From Mycolicibacterium malmesburyense (GTDB lineage: Bacteria; Actinomycetota; Actinomycetes; Mycobacteriales; Mycobacteriaceae): DNA of 29,035 nucleotides. The stretch spans positions 1-29,035 of the forward strand of contig NZ_CVTB01000282.1 in assembly GCF_001050015.1 (NCBI RefSeq), read 5' to 3'. This document shows positions 1 through 8,060 of this stretch, one piece after another. Position numbers and translations under genes: made by a program. The first letter of the stretch is position 1, and each line of letters begins with the position of its first letter. The notes beneath the pieces were generated by a model. The model was not told the DNA's origin. It saw nothing but the letters and a program-made list of their open reading frames with translations, and ran no database searches.

Positions 1-1196
1 TCACCGGCTTCGAGCAACCGATGGGAGCGGTACCCGGTTTGGGCCAGCACACCGACGCCACGGGCGCGATCGCCAAGCGGGCCAACGAACTGCTGCGCGA
101 CGGGCTCAAGGGCGTCAAGCGGGTGCCGCTGTCGCGGGCGCTAAAGACCGCGCAGCGCCACGATTACCTCGACGCCTACGTCTCCGATCTGCCGAACGTC
201 GTCGACCTGGACGCGATCAGGGCTCAGAAGATCCGCATCGGTGCCGATCCGCTCGGCGGTGCGAGCGTCGACTACTGGGGCGCGATCGCCGAACGCCACG
301 ACCTCGATCTGACGGTGGTCAATCCGCTCGTCGACGCGACGTGGCGGTTCATGACGCTGGACACCGACGGCAAGATCCGGATGGACTGCAGCTCGCCGAA
401 CGCGATGGCCGGCCTGCTTCGGGCGATGAGCGACGACCCTGACGCCTACCAGATCGCCACCGGAAACGACGCGGACAGTGACCGGCACGGCATCGTCACC
501 CCCGACGGGGGCCTGCTCAATCCGAACCACTACCTGGCCGTCGCGATCGACTATCTCTACTCGAACCGGCCGTCGTGGCCGGCGTCGACGGCGGTCGGGA
601 AGACGGCGGTCAGTTCGTCGATCATCGACCGCGTGGTCGCCGGGCTGGGACGCAAGCTGGTCGAGGTACCGGTCGGGTTCAAGTGGTTCGTCGACGGATT
701 GCTCAGCGGGACAATCGGTTTCGGCGGCGAGGAGAGCGCCGGGGCGTCGTTCCTGCGGCAGGACGGCTCGGTGTGGACGACCGACAAGGACGGCATCATC
801 TTGGCGCTGCTGGCGTCGGAGATCCTGGCGGTGACGGGGGAGACGCCGTCGCAGCGCTATGCCAAACTGGCCGAGAAGTACGGCGCCCCAACGTATGCCC
901 GCGTCGATGCGCCCGCCGACCGTGAGCAGAAGGCGCGACTGTCGAAGCTGTCGGCGGAGCAGGTGTCTGCGACCGAGTTGGCGGGCGAGCCGATCACGGC
1001 GAAGCTGACGACGGCGCCGGGCAACGGTGCCCCGCTGGGCGGGCTCAAGGTGACGACGGAGAACGCGTGGTTCGCGGCGCGGCCGTCGGGCACCGAGGAC
1101 GTGTACAAGATCTACGCCGAGTCGTTCAAGGGTCCCGAGCATCTGGCGGAGGTCCAGGAAGCGGCGCGCGAGGTGGTCAATAAGGTCATCGGGTGA
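1..1196 (+). CDS. pgm: Phosphoglucomutase (alpha-D-glucose phosphate-specific), 5'-truncated by window edge
   Basis: Interconverts glucose-1-phosphate and glucose-6-phosphate in the cytoplasm, feeding glycogen, trehalose and cell-wall sugar synthesis. The visible part (about 397 codons in frame from base 3) aligns by memory with the last three quarters of the ~547-residue bacterial enzyme. The metal-binding loop DADSDRHG, the sugar-binding segment [12 protein letters not shown] and the phosphate-binding [13 protein letters not shown] near the C-terminus are all present. The stop overlaps the GTG start of the next gene (GTGA), suggesting co-transcription. Oddity: the codons before base 48 do not give the expected KYNPPNGGP-type segment that normally precedes the TDAT motif, so the first ~48 bases may be divergent or a contig-edge artefact. 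Family assignment is very secure. Confidence 0.95.
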   Translation, partial: TGFEQPMGAVPGLGQHTDATGAIAKRANELLRDGLKGVKRVPLSRALKTAQRHDYLDAYVSDLPNVVDLDAIRAQKIRIGADPLGGASVDYWGAIAERHDLDLTVVNPLVDATWRFMTLDTDGKIRMDCSSPNAMAGLLRAMSDDPDAYQIATGNDADSDRHGIVTPDGGLLNPNHYLAVAIDYLYSNRPSWPASTAVGKTAVSSSIIDRVVAGLGRKLVEVPVGFKWFVDGLLSGTIGFGGEESAGASFLRQDGSVWTTDKDGIILALLASEILAVTGETPSQRYAKLAEKYGAPTYARVDAPADREQKARLSKLSAEQVSATELAGEPITAKLTTAPGNGAPLGGLKVTTENAWFAARPSGTEDVYKIYAESFKGPEHLAEVQEAAREVVNKVIG

Positions 1197-2470
1197 GCTC
1201 TGAACCGGAGGGCGACTGCCGAACCGGGCCCGATGCGACGGCGCACAAGCCGAAGCTTCCGCGTGAGGTCTGGCTGCTCGTCGGCGCCAATGTCGTGGTG
1301 GCGCTGGGTTATGGCGTCGTGGCGCCCGTGCTGCCGCAGTATGCGCGTCACTTCGGGGTGAGCATCAGCGCGGCGACGTTCGTCATCACGGCGTTCGCGT
1401 TGATGCGGTTGATCGCCGCGCCGCCCGCCGGGCTGCTGGTGCAGCGCCTGGGTGAGCGGCGGGTGTACATCAGCGGGCTGATCATCGTCGCGTTGTCGAC
1501 CGCGGCGTGCGCGTTCGCGCAGACGTATTGGCAGCTGCTGGTGTTCCGCTCGCTCGGCGGACTCGGCTCGGCGATGTTCACGGTGTCGTCGCTGGGGCTG
1601 ATGATCCGGATCTCGCCGGAGAACGCTCGCGGCAGGGTCGCGGGCATGTTCTCGACCGGATTCCTGGTCGGTTCGGTGGGCGGCCCGGTGCTGGGCAGCC
1701 TGACGGCGGGCCTCGGGCTGGCGGCGCCGTTCCTGATCTACGGGGCGGCGCTGCTGGTCGCTGCGGGTGTCGTCTTCGTCAGCTTGCGGGGGAGCACGCT
1801 CGCCGCGCCCGAGGAGACGGAGGACGCGGCGGTGTCGGTGCGTCAGGTGCTGCGGCACCGCGCCTATCGCGCGGCGTTGTTCTCGAACTTCAGCACGGGG
1901 TGGGCGGCGTTCGGGCTGCGGATCGCGCTGGTGCCGCTGTTCGTGGTCGAGGGGCTCGGCTATGGCGCGGGCGCGGCGGGGCTGGCGCTGGCGACGTTCG
2001 CGATCGGCAACGTCTCCGTCGTCATTCCCAGCGGCTACCTGTCCGACCGGATCGGGCGGCGCAAGCTGCTGATCGTCGGGCTCACGGTGTCGGCGGCGGC
2101 GACGATCCTGGTCGGCTACACGACGTCGCTGTCGATCTTTTTGGTCGCGGCGTACGTCACCGGGGCGGCGACGGGCATCTTCGTCTCACCGCAGCAGGCC
2201 GCGGTGGCCGACATCGTCGGGAACAAGGCACGCGGCGGGACCGCGGTCGCGATCTTCCAGATGATGGCGGACCTGGGTTCGATCATCGGATCGCTGGTGG
2301 TGGGGCAGATCGCCGAGCGCGCGTCGTTCGAATGGGCGTTCCTGGTCAGCGGGGTGATCCTGGCGGTCGCGGCGCTGGGTTGGGCCTTCGCGCCGGAGAC
2401 CCGCGGCCGGCCCGCCGCGCACACGCCGGCGCGCGCCATCGGCCCCGAGGCCGGTGGTGAGGTGCCGTAA
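1193..2470 (+). CDS. Major facilitator superfamily (MFS) transporter, probable drug efflux
   Basis: A 425-residue polytopic inner-membrane protein of usual MFS length, rich in hydrophobic segments consistent with 12 helices. The MFS motif A is visible in degenerate form in the first half ([11 protein letters not shown], near residue 80) and in good form in the second half ([11 protein letters not shown], near residue 282), each between helix 2 and 3 of its half. The substrate cannot be told from sequence; the DHA1-like layout suggests proton-driven drug or metabolite export. It starts with GTG overlapping the pgm stop by 4 nt and ends 55 nt before the tRNA. The element's recombinase frame runs antisense into its 3' quarter. 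Confidence 0.9.
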   Translation: MSSEPEGDCRTGPDATAHKPKLPREVWLLVGANVVVALGYGVVAPVLPQYARHFGVSISAATFVITAFALMRLIAAPPAGLLVQRLGERRVYISGLIIVALSTAACAFAQTYWQLLVFRSLGGLGSAMFTVSSLGLMIRISPENARGRVAGMFSTGFLVGSVGGPVLGSLTAGLGLAAPFLIYGAALLVAAGVVFVSLRGSTLAAPEETEDAAVSVRQVLRHRAYRAALFSNFSTGWAAFGLRIALVPLFVVEGLGYGAGAAGLALATFAIGNVSVVIPSGYLSDRIGRRKLLIVGLTVSAAATILVGYTTSLSIFLVAAYVTGAATGIFVSPQQAAVADIVGNKARGGTAVAIFQMMADLGSIIGSLVVGQIAERASFEWAFLVSGVILAVAALGWAFAPETRGRPAAHTPARAIGPEAGGEVP

Positions 2471-4285
2471 CCAGCGATTTTGAGCGCTTCCCGCAGGTGG
2501 TGTAACTTCGATGGGCACGACTTCAGGGGCTATGGCGCAGCTGGTAGCGCACCACACTGGCAGTGTGGGGGTCAGGGGTTCGAGTCCCCTTAGCTCCACC
2601 AAAGTTGCCTCTTTCAAACCCGCGCCATTGTGCGCGGGTTTGTTGTTTTGGCGCAGAACGGTAGTTAAGCTCGGCGGATTCTCGGGCTGCTCAGGGTCAG
2701 AGCATGAGACCGACGCAACGTACCGCTGCGCTGCGGCGGCGACCTCCTCGCTCAGTAGCGCTTTGAACGGCTCAGCAAGTTCCGCCTGAATCTCGTCGTC
2801 ATAAACATCGATGCGGGTGAAAAATGCCTGGTTCAGCAGGCGGCGCTCCTGCGGGCCGGCACACATGTAGGCCTTATAGCTGTGGGTTGCGTATTCGAGC
2901 GCTGTCTGCAGGCACGTCTCGATCTTGTCGAACTCAACATTCATTGCGGTGAGTCGTGACTCGACCTCTGACATCTGGCGCGCGATACGCTCCTGCTCGG
3001 TCTTGAGCAGGTCGAGCGGAACGGCGCCGGCGTAGTGTGCTTGTAGGAGCCGTGACCGTTCGTTGGTCAGACGTTCTTTCCTTGTCTGTAGTTGGCGACT
3101 CTCAACCTCTGAGCTTCTGCGCAACGACGACAGCTCGTCACGGAGCATTGCCTCGATCTGATCACGGAGCGACGGGTCCAAATGGTGGTCCAGATAATGC
3201 TCCTCAATCCGCTCTTCGACCCGGGAGATCAACAGGGCTCGCTGAGTGCAGTTCGTCGTCTTTTGGTGACGGCCGAGGCAGATGAAATACGGATACACGG
3301 TGCCGTGACGGTTCTTCGACATTGTGACGATAAGGCGGCTGCCGCAGTTCCCGCAGAAGACGCTGGACTTGAGGTAATGCGGGTGTTCGCGTTGTTTTTC
3401 GCCGGTCGCGTGGGAATTGAGCACATCTTGAACACGGTTCCACGTTGCTTCGTCGACGAGCGGCTCATGGCGACCCGGATAGCGAACACCGCGATACGTG
3501 ACTTCACCCCTGTAGTAGGGCGTGGAAAGAATTTTGTGCAGTCCGTTGTACGTGAGTGGTCGAGCAGGCGACCGAGGAGTGGGCCGTGTTGTCAGTCCCC
3601 GACGCTCAAGTTCGGCAGCCAGCCGTTTGAGCGTCCACTCGCCAGTCGCATACGCGACGAAGGCCCATGTAATGAGCGGTGCCCGATCAGAATCCACCTC
3701 TACGGTGCGAACCTCGCGGCCTTCCTCGGTCACTCTGCGGACGTTGCAGTAGCCGAGGGGCGCCCTGCCCGGTGTACCGCCAATTTTGGCTTTCTGCTCC
3801 ATCCCCTTCACGACTTCATGAGCCAGATTGCGGCTGTAAAACTCGGCGATCGAGCTCATGATGCCGTGCAGCAGCGTGCCGGAGGGTGTCTCGTCAATAT
3901 TCTCTGTGGCTGATACGAGCTGGGCCCCAGCTTGTTTGATGAGCAGGTGGATTTGCGCGTCATCGAGACGGTTTCTGGCCAGCCGGTCGACCTTGTGCAC
4001 AATCACGTAATCGACAGGGTGCTCCTTGATGTATGCGAGCATCCTCTGCAGTTCTGGTCGCGTGTCGGCAAATTTGGCTGACTCTCCGCGCTCGACAAAC
4101 TCCTGGACGACCAGCGCGTTCAGGGATGCCGCCTTGCGGCGGTTCGCTTCAAGTTGTGCTGGCAGCGAGTAGCCCTCAGGGTCGCCATCCCGCTCCGCCT
4201 GCTCCCTGGTCGAGACGCGAGCGTAGGACACTGCGACCTGGGCCGGGTGCTTGTTGCCAACTTCATCTGAACGAACGTCGCTCAC
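2186..4285 (-). CDS. Large serine recombinase (integrase), reading frame extended through attL into host DNA
   Basis: Catalyses integration and excision of the element. It has the resolvase N-domain with YARVSTREQ (catalytic Ser ~25) and DRLARNR, the Recombinase domain (~170-290), a zinc ribbon with CGNCGSRL at ~311 and a second Cys cluster, then a coiled coil (~375-440). The GTG start has a strong AAGGAGG upstream and lies 2 nt after the XRE stop, so the two are one operon. Typical relatives are ~500-560 residues; this frame is 699. Residues to ~561 come from the element, ~562-587 are tRNA-Ala antisense and the rest is antisense of the MFS gene, with the first stop at 2186-2188. The functional protein probably ends differently in the circular form. 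Identity is secure; the natural C-terminus is not. Confidence 0.93.
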   Translation of the reverse strand: MSDVRSDEVGNKHPAQVAVSYARVSTREQAERDGDPEGYSLPAQLEANRRKAASLNALVVQEFVERGESAKFADTRPELQRMLAYIKEHPVDYVIVHKVDRLARNRLDDAQIHLLIKQAGAQLVSATENIDETPSGTLLHGIMSSIAEFYSRNLAHEVVKGMEQKAKIGGTPGRAPLGYCNVRRVTEEGREVRTVEVDSDRAPLITWAFVAYATGEWTLKRLAAELERRGLTTRPTPRSPARPLTYNGLHKILSTPYYRGEVTYRGVRYPGRHEPLVDEATWNRVQDVLNSHATGEKQREHPHYLKSSVFCGNCGSRLIVTMSKNRHGTVYPYFICLGRHQKTTNCTQRALLISRVEERIEEHYLDHHLDPSLRDQIEAMLRDELSSLRRSSEVESRQLQTRKERLTNERSRLLQAHYAGAVPLDLLKTEQERIARQMSEVESRLTAMNVEFDKIETCLQTALEYATHSYKAYMCAGPQERRLLNQAFFTRIDVYDDEIQAELAEPFKALLSEEVAAAAQRYVASVSCSDPEQPENPPSLTTVLRQNNKPAHNGAGLKEATLVELRGLEPLTPTLPVWCATSCAIAPEVVPIEVTPPAGSAQNRWLRHLTTGLGADGARRRVRGGPAAGLRREGPTQRRDRQDHPADQERPFERRALGDLPHHQRSDDRTQVRHHLEDRDRGPAACLVPDDVGHRGLLR
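2480..2508 (+). promoter_or_regulatory. Predicted promoter of tRNA-Ala
   Basis: TTGAGC at 2480-2485, a 17-nt spacer and TAACTT at 2503-2508 form a plausible vegetative (SigA-type) promoter 17 nt before the mature tRNA 5' end. Read by eye only. Confidence 0.5.
2526..2601 (+). tRNA. tRNA-Ala (anticodon GGC), integration target
   Basis: A 76-nt cloverleaf can be folded. The acceptor arms GGGGCTA and TAGCTCC pair with one G-U wobble, and the anticodon stem CCACA/TGTGG encloses a loop CTGGCAG giving anticodon GGC. The T arm contains GGTTCGAGTCC, the discriminator is A and the CCA end is encoded (2599-2601). The gene is intact although it borders the mobile element, so integration kept a functional tRNA. 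The opposite strand is translated as part of the recombinase reading frame. Confidence 0.97.
2616..2650 (+). terminator. Intrinsic terminator after tRNA-Ala
   Basis: Perfect 10-bp inverted repeat AAACCCGCGC / GCGCGGGTTT (2616-2625 and 2632-2641) with a 6-nt loop, followed on the plus strand by a T-rich tract (2639-2650). On the minus strand the hairpin falls inside recombinase codons ~548-557 and is followed only by TTTG, so it is weaker in that direction. It may belong to the host tRNA or have come with the element. Confidence 0.8.
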
Positions 4286-4287
4286 TA

Positions 4288-4713
4288 CTAGGCCTCCTTA
4301 AGTGGCGAGTCGAGTGCGTCGCTGGACGTCGAGCCGGCGCTGAGTGGACCGTCATTCCCGTCAATGCTGACACCGTATTTGCGTGCAACAGCTTCAAAGT
4401 GTGCCTCGATCTCCCGTAGCGCATCTTCCGGCAGCTGGTGATACTTGGCGCGCAGATACGGCCCGATTGAGGGCAGCTCGCCGCTTGGAATCCATCCAAC
4501 AATTGCGAACAGGTCGATAGCCGGGATGCCAAGGACCCTGCCAATAGCCTTGAGGCTCTCCGCTTTTGGCGTGGGAATCAAGCCCTGCTCGATCCGCCAT
4601 ACTGTCCCGCCGTCGACATCCGCTCGCCGTCCAACCTCTGCCACGCTTAAACTAGCCTCTGCACGCTTTGTCGAGAGCAGATTTATCAATTGCACTGTCT
4701 GTTCTGGTGTCAT
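4288..4713 (-). CDS. XRE-family transcriptional regulator
   Basis: A 141-residue protein with an N-terminal helix-turn-helix of Cro/C1 type (~residues 6-62: LSVAEVGRRADVDGGTVWRIEQG, followed by KAESLKAIGRVLGI). The rest is not recognised and contains a helical stretch with a Ser/Gly-rich acidic end. The ATG at 4713 is preceded by AGGAGG. It is the first gene of the operon with the recombinase, and its own predicted promoter contains a palindrome also found at the mobilization promoter at 10.5 kb. I infer that it is the element's immunity-type repressor, controlling both excision/integration and transfer. Regulator identity is well supported, the target assignment is inference. Confidence 0.88.
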   Translation of the reverse strand: MTPEQTVQLINLLSTKRAEASLSVAEVGRRADVDGGTVWRIEQGLIPTPKAESLKAIGRVLGIPAIDLFAIVGWIPSGELPSIGPYLRAKYHQLPEDALREIEAHFEAVARKYGVSIDGNDGPLSAGSTSSDALDSPLKEA

Positions 4714-4741
4714 CAGAATTGCCTCCTTTTCTATTTCCCAT

Positions 4742-4770
4742 TGTATATTGAATTGTTGAATCAATTCAAT
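4742..4770 (-). promoter_or_regulatory. Promoter and operator of the XRE-recombinase operon
   Basis: On the minus strand a -35 TTGAAT (4769-4764), 16-nt spacer and -10 TATACA (4747-4742) are readable. The perfect palindrome TTGAATCAATTCAA (6-bp arms, 2-bp centre) occupies 4756-4769, covering the -35 and part of the spacer, and an additional half site ATTGAATTG lies at 4747-4755. Binding here would block RNA polymerase, as in autorepression. The same palindrome occurs twice at 10550-10599. Confidence 0.7.
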
Positions 4771-4867
4771 GGGAACAGACAATTCCACAACGCAAAAAAC
4801 AATGCGCAGCGAAGGCTGGCCTGAATAATCCGTGGCTATAATTGCGCTATCCGCGTCGCACATTCGG

Positions 4868-5479
4868 CTATACGTTTCCCTGGAAGATCCAAACGCCGCC
4901 GTCTGGGCTCGCGACTGTGTAGAAGTCACCGGACAGCTCCATATCGCGTGCAAGGGCTTCGCTGTCGAAGCGCAGGTACGGTCGCAGTGACTCGGGCAGT
5001 TTGGCCAGTTCGTCGGTGTAGCCGAGGTCGTCGATGAGCTGGTCGGCGTAATCCTGGACTGAGTCATAGTGGCCGAGGTAGGCCTCGGTGAAGTCGTCCC
5101 ATCGTTCCGGGTTGCCTTCGTGAACCTCGGCCCAGGCGGCGAAGGCGTAGCCGTGTTCTTGGATGCCGCGAGCGATGCGGGCGACCAGATCGATCGGGTC
5201 GTGTTCGTGGATACGACAGCATCCGAACTGGTCGTAGTCGAAGATGGCCCATTCTTCGGCGTTCGGTTCGCGTGAGTCGGCCAGCATGGTGTTGATGTCG
5301 GCCTCAATGTCCTCAGGTTCTCGGGCGGCGTCGATCCAGGTGCCGTGCAGGACGCCGTTGTTGTAGTCGGCCAGGCTGGCGACGTAGATGGCCGGTGACG
5401 GTTTCGGTTCCTTCTCGCGATGCTCCGCAACTTCTGGCTGATGCTCGGGTTCTGTTGGTTCGTGATGTGTTTCATTCAT
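4868..5479 (-). CDS. ardA: Antirestriction protein ArdA
   Basis: ArdA proteins are acidic DNA mimics that bind and inhibit type I restriction enzymes, protecting a transferred element on entry. The 203-residue product has a variable, charged N-terminal tail (~45 residues, many Glu) and then the ArdA region beginning IYVASLADYNNGVLHG. Strongly acidic segments follow, such as NAEEWAIFDYDQFG and a run of Asp/Glu around residues 120-160, ending with a conserved-looking WIFQGN. The start at 5479 has an excellent AAAGGAGG 5 nt upstream. It is the last gene of the mobilization operon, separated from the gene before it by a strong hairpin. Notably the same element carries a type I restriction system of its own. 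Confidence 0.9.
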   Translation of the reverse strand: MNETHHEPTEPEHQPEVAEHREKEPKPSPAIYVASLADYNNGVLHGTWIDAAREPEDIEADINTMLADSREPNAEEWAIFDYDQFGCCRIHEHDPIDLVARIARGIQEHGYAFAAWAEVHEGNPERWDDFTEAYLGHYDSVQDYADQLIDDLGYTDELAKLPESLRPYLRFDSEALARDMELSGDFYTVASPDGGVWIFQGNV

Positions 5480-5514
5480 TCTCACCTCCTTTCTGTTCTT
5501 GGTGGGTAGTAGGA

Positions 5515-5564
5515 GGCCGGTCGGGAAGCAGAGAGCGCGAGGCTCGATCTGCTTCCCGCCGGCC
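5515..5564 (-). promoter_or_regulatory. Long hairpin in the ardA leader
   Basis: Near-perfect inverted repeat: GGCCGG-T-CGGGAAGCAGA (5515-5532) pairs with TCTGCTTCCCG-C-CGGCC (5548-5564), about 16-17 bp with one bulge and a 15-nt loop. It lies in the 135-nt gap before ardA, about 36 nt upstream of its start. There is no T-tract on either strand, so it is probably not a simple terminator. It could be an mRNA processing or stability element, a translation control, or a site acting on single-stranded DNA. Confidence 0.6.
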
Positions 5565-5614
5565 CCGATGTGCGCCGTGAGGTTCACTGACGCGCGTGTC
5601 CTATGCAGGCACGC

Positions 5615-5944
5615 TCAGTTCTCCGATGAGGCGTCACCTCCCTTAGTGCTCCGGCGTGACCGGGACGAACCTGTGGACTCGCCGCCGTCGGCGAACAGGG
5701 TGGCGATGGCCTGCGCACGCGCTGCGGCTTCGCGCTCGATTTCGGCGCGGGCCTCAGCGGCGCGGCTGGCCAGGTCCGGATCGTCTTTAGCGCGCGTGAT
5801 GTGCTCGGCAATGGCGATCTGGATCTCATCAGTGATGGTGCCATCGCGCAGCTGGGCGATGAAGCTCAGCTGGGCGTGGACGTCCGGCTTGAGTTTGATG
5901 CCAAGAGTTTTGACGCCTCTGCTCAACTCGTCGGGTACGGACAT
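5615..5944 (-). CDS. Small DNA-binding-like protein, possible ribbon-helix-helix
   Basis: The chosen ATG (5944) has GAGGAGG 7 nt upstream and gives 109 residues. An upstream in-frame ATG at 6034 overlaps the methyltransferase stop, but the added 30 residues look like non-coding sequence. Residues ~10-40 (VKTLGIKLKPDVHAQLSFIA, then TDEIQIAIAEHI) have the strand-helix-helix pattern of Arc/MetJ-type proteins. The middle is an Ala/Glu-rich helix and the end is a Ser/Arg-rich tail. In mobilizable elements such proteins often serve as transfer-origin accessory factors or local repressors, which is inference here. It lies between the methyltransferase and ardA. Confidence 0.7.
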   Translation of the reverse strand: MSVPDELSRGVKTLGIKLKPDVHAQLSFIAQLRDGTITDEIQIAIAEHITRAKDDPDLASRAAEARAEIEREAAARAQAIATLFADGGESTGSSRSRRSTKGGDASSEN

Positions 5945-6030
5945 AGCGACCTCCTCGGTGCTGTGCGGCCGGTCAGCGCATAGTGCGTTGACGACGACGG
6001 CCGCATGACACCGACGAGGCAGCCGCTGGA

Positions 6031-7068
6031 TCATGCGGCTGTCCTCTCGGGTAGCGCCTTAGGCGGACTCGGGCGGGCTGCGGCGATACGGTTCTTAGCG
6101 ACCGCCGCGAATTCGGGATTCAGCTCAATGCCCAGCCAGTCCCGACCGAGGTTCTCGGCGGCGACAGCGGTGGTGCCGCTACCCATGAAGGGATCGAGCA
6201 CGAGACCCGGCTCGCTTTCGGTTGGGCATTCGCAAGTGGGTGCGAGCGCGGCGCGGGTCGCGACTCCTCCGAGGGCGCGGATAACCCGGCGTCTCCACGG
6301 CAGCCGGCATGTGCTGCAGCGGGCTTCGGGACAGCCGGCGGCGACCATGCGTTCGGCAAGCGGGAACGGAAAGGTTGCGTGATGGGCGCCGCGGTAGCCG
6401 CCAGGCGCGATCGTCCAGACGTCGCCGGGGTTCTTACCCAGCGGATGGCCTACTCTGCCCTGGGCTTTGAGCGCGTGCAAGCCGTGCGCGGCCATGCCGT
6501 TCGGACCGCGCCACTGCTCACGCAGTCTGCCTTCGTGATTCCCTGTTCGCGTCGTGCTGGGTGCCGAACGGTGCGGCACACGAATGGCGTCGAGGTCGAA
6601 GAAATAGCGGGGTTGCTTGGCGAGCACGTAGATGACTTCGTAGGTGCAGTTGAGCCGGTCGGCGATGCTGCTGGGGACCGGATTGGGCTTGGCCCAGACG
6701 ATCTTGTTGCGGATGATCCAGCCTGACTGCTGCAGGCGCATCGCCAGCCGCTCCGGTGCCATGAGCAGGTTCTTGCGCCCGGCGCCTTGTGAGGGGTGAC
6801 TGGAATAGGTGTCGCCGAGGTTGAGCCAGTAGGTGCCGGTCGGAACCAGGACGCGGCGGACCTGCTCGCTGATCGCCGCCAACTGCTCGACCCACTGGTC
6901 AACGTGCGCCTCGAGACCGAGCTGCCCGTCGGCGTCATAGTCGCGCAGTCGGAAGTACGGCGGGCTAGTGATCACGCTGTCAATCGAGCCGCCCGGGAGG
7001 CGGCGCAGCCGGTCGAGCGCGTCACCGACGACGATCCGGTTGCGCGGCACTGCGGTCGGCGCACTCAC
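6031..7068 (-). CDS. DNA methyltransferase, beta class (N4-cytosine/N6-adenine)
   Basis: Transfers a methyl group from S-adenosylmethionine to an amino group of A or C in DNA. The catalytic motif TSPPYF is at ~34-39 and the cofactor motif DPFMGSGTT at ~291-299, the motif order of beta-class enzymes; a WAKPNPVPSS segment is also typical. A Cys-rich patch (CPEARCSTCRLPW and CEC, ~250-285) may bind zinc. Length 345 residues. The GTG start overlaps the preceding gene's stop (GTGA) with GGAGG upstream. No restriction endonuclease partner is adjacent, so it is an orphan enzyme of the transfer operon, probably marking the element against host restriction. The target site cannot be told. Confidence 0.9.
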   Translation of the reverse strand: MSAPTAVPRNRIVVGDALDRLRRLPGGSIDSVITSPPYFRLRDYDADGQLGLEAHVDQWVEQLAAISEQVRRVLVPTGTYWLNLGDTYSSHPSQGAGRKNLLMAPERLAMRLQQSGWIIRNKIVWAKPNPVPSSIADRLNCTYEVIYVLAKQPRYFFDLDAIRVPHRSAPSTTRTGNHEGRLREQWRGPNGMAAHGLHALKAQGRVGHPLGKNPGDVWTIAPGGYRGAHHATFPFPLAERMVAAGCPEARCSTCRLPWRRRVIRALGGVATRAALAPTCECPTESEPGLVLDPFMGSGTTAVAAENLGRDWLGIELNPEFAAVAKNRIAAARPSPPKALPERTAA

Positions 7069-8060
7069 TGCATACCTCCGCTTCGGATAAGCGGCAGCAC
7101 ACCGTCGGGTGCGACGATGCGGAACAGCGCGCTCGGCACGGCGGGGTCGGCGGCGATGGCGTCGGCGAGGGCTTGGCGGCGGCGTGCGGCTTTTGCCGGG
7201 TCGGGATGCGTGAGTGACCAGATGACGAGCGGGAAGGCGCCGTGGCGGTCCTGTTCGATGCCGGTCTGCCGGTAGGCCTTGTACTCACGGCATTTCGTGA
7301 GCAGCGTCGGAATGTGCTCGGTGCCGAGGTCGATTTCGATGAACCAGGCACGAACAAGGTCGCCCTCCGCGGCGGTCTCGGCGAAGACATCGGGCTTGAG
7401 GGTGCGCCGAGCCGCGCCAAGCCCTGTATAGGTGCGCCAGGTCGCCGGTTCGACGGCGCTGTCAGTGAGTTCGATCTGTCGGCCGCGGTCAGCCTCGATC
7501 AGAGCGACGTGGGCATCGGCGACAGCCAGCCGGTGGGCGACAAAGCGGGCCGAGGGTTCGTAACGCAGCCGCCCGCTGCGCCGCACGGGCCGCTCCAGCA
7601 GACGGTCACCGGCGACGCCAACGTGATAAACCAGCCCGTTCGACCCGGCCCGGGCACCACCGATGCGGCGGTCGAGTGTGTCCAGGACGCGCAGGCCGCG
7701 TAGCCGTGCTAGCGCTCGTCGGGTGATGCGGCTGCGGGCATCCGGGGCGATGGAGTCGAAGTACAGCGCTTCGATGTGCCGGGCGGTGAGGAATTGATGG
7801 TCGTCGACGGAGCCCAGGACGAGGCGGTCACGATCGCTGAGACGATGGGCGATGACGTCAATGGCAGCGGCAGACAGACGTCCGTCTGAGGACCGATTGG
7901 CGGGTGCTGTGGTGCCCTGTGCGGCACCACAATTCCCTGACGCTATCCGGCAAGATTGTCCTTCTGTCAGGGGCAACGCGGATGGAACATTCGACGCGAT
8001 GGGACCGGCGATCGGACCGCCCTGCCCGGTTGCGTTCGGATAATGCCGCGGCCGCTTCAT
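7065..8060 (-). CDS. Replication-relaxation family protein
   Basis: A 331-residue protein matching by eye the Replic_Relax family found on actinobacterial and Gram-positive plasmids and integrative elements. It has an N-terminal winged-helix-like part (~75-130, LSDRDRLVLGSVDDHQFLTARHIEAL, TRRALARLRGL). A core follows with LKPDVFAE and WFIEIDLGTEHIPTLLTKCREYKAYR; the D, E and K residues there recall a PD-(D/E)XK-like arrangement. The first ~60 residues are low-complexity. ATG start at 8060 with GGAGG upstream, overlapping the ATPase gene by 4 nt (ATGA). The biochemical role is not established; a part in DNA processing during transfer or replication is inferred from family and context. Confidence 0.82.
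   Translation of the reverse strand: MKRPRHYPNATGQGGPIAGPIASNVPSALPLTEGQSCRIASGNCGAAQGTTAPANRSSDGRLSAAAIDVIAHRLSDRDRLVLGSVDDHQFLTARHIEALYFDSIAPDARSRITRRALARLRGLRVLDTLDRRIGGARAGSNGLVYHVGVAGDRLLERPVRRSGRLRYEPSARFVAHRLAVADAHVALIEADRGRQIELTDSAVEPATWRTYTGLGAARRTLKPDVFAETAAEGDLVRAWFIEIDLGTEHIPTLLTKCREYKAYRQTGIEQDRHGAFPLVIWSLTHPDPAKAARRRQALADAIAADPAVPSALFRIVAPDGVLPLIRSGGMQ

Noticed and set aside
141..1142. Long minus-strand frame opposite pgm
   Set aside because: Arg-rich GC-skew shadow of a clear gene.
2186..2601. C-terminal ~138 residues of the recombinase frame as a true protein domain
   Set aside because: They are antisense of tRNA-Ala and of an intact MFS gene; no domain-like composition.
3182..3913. 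Long plus-strand frame opposite the recombinase gene
   Set aside because: It is a shadow of the well-supported recombinase on the other strand and has no domain or ribosome site.
5945..6034. Longer start for the possible ribbon-helix-helix gene, overlapping the methyltransferase stop
   Set aside because: The ATG at 5944 has a much better ribosome site and the extra residues look non-coding.
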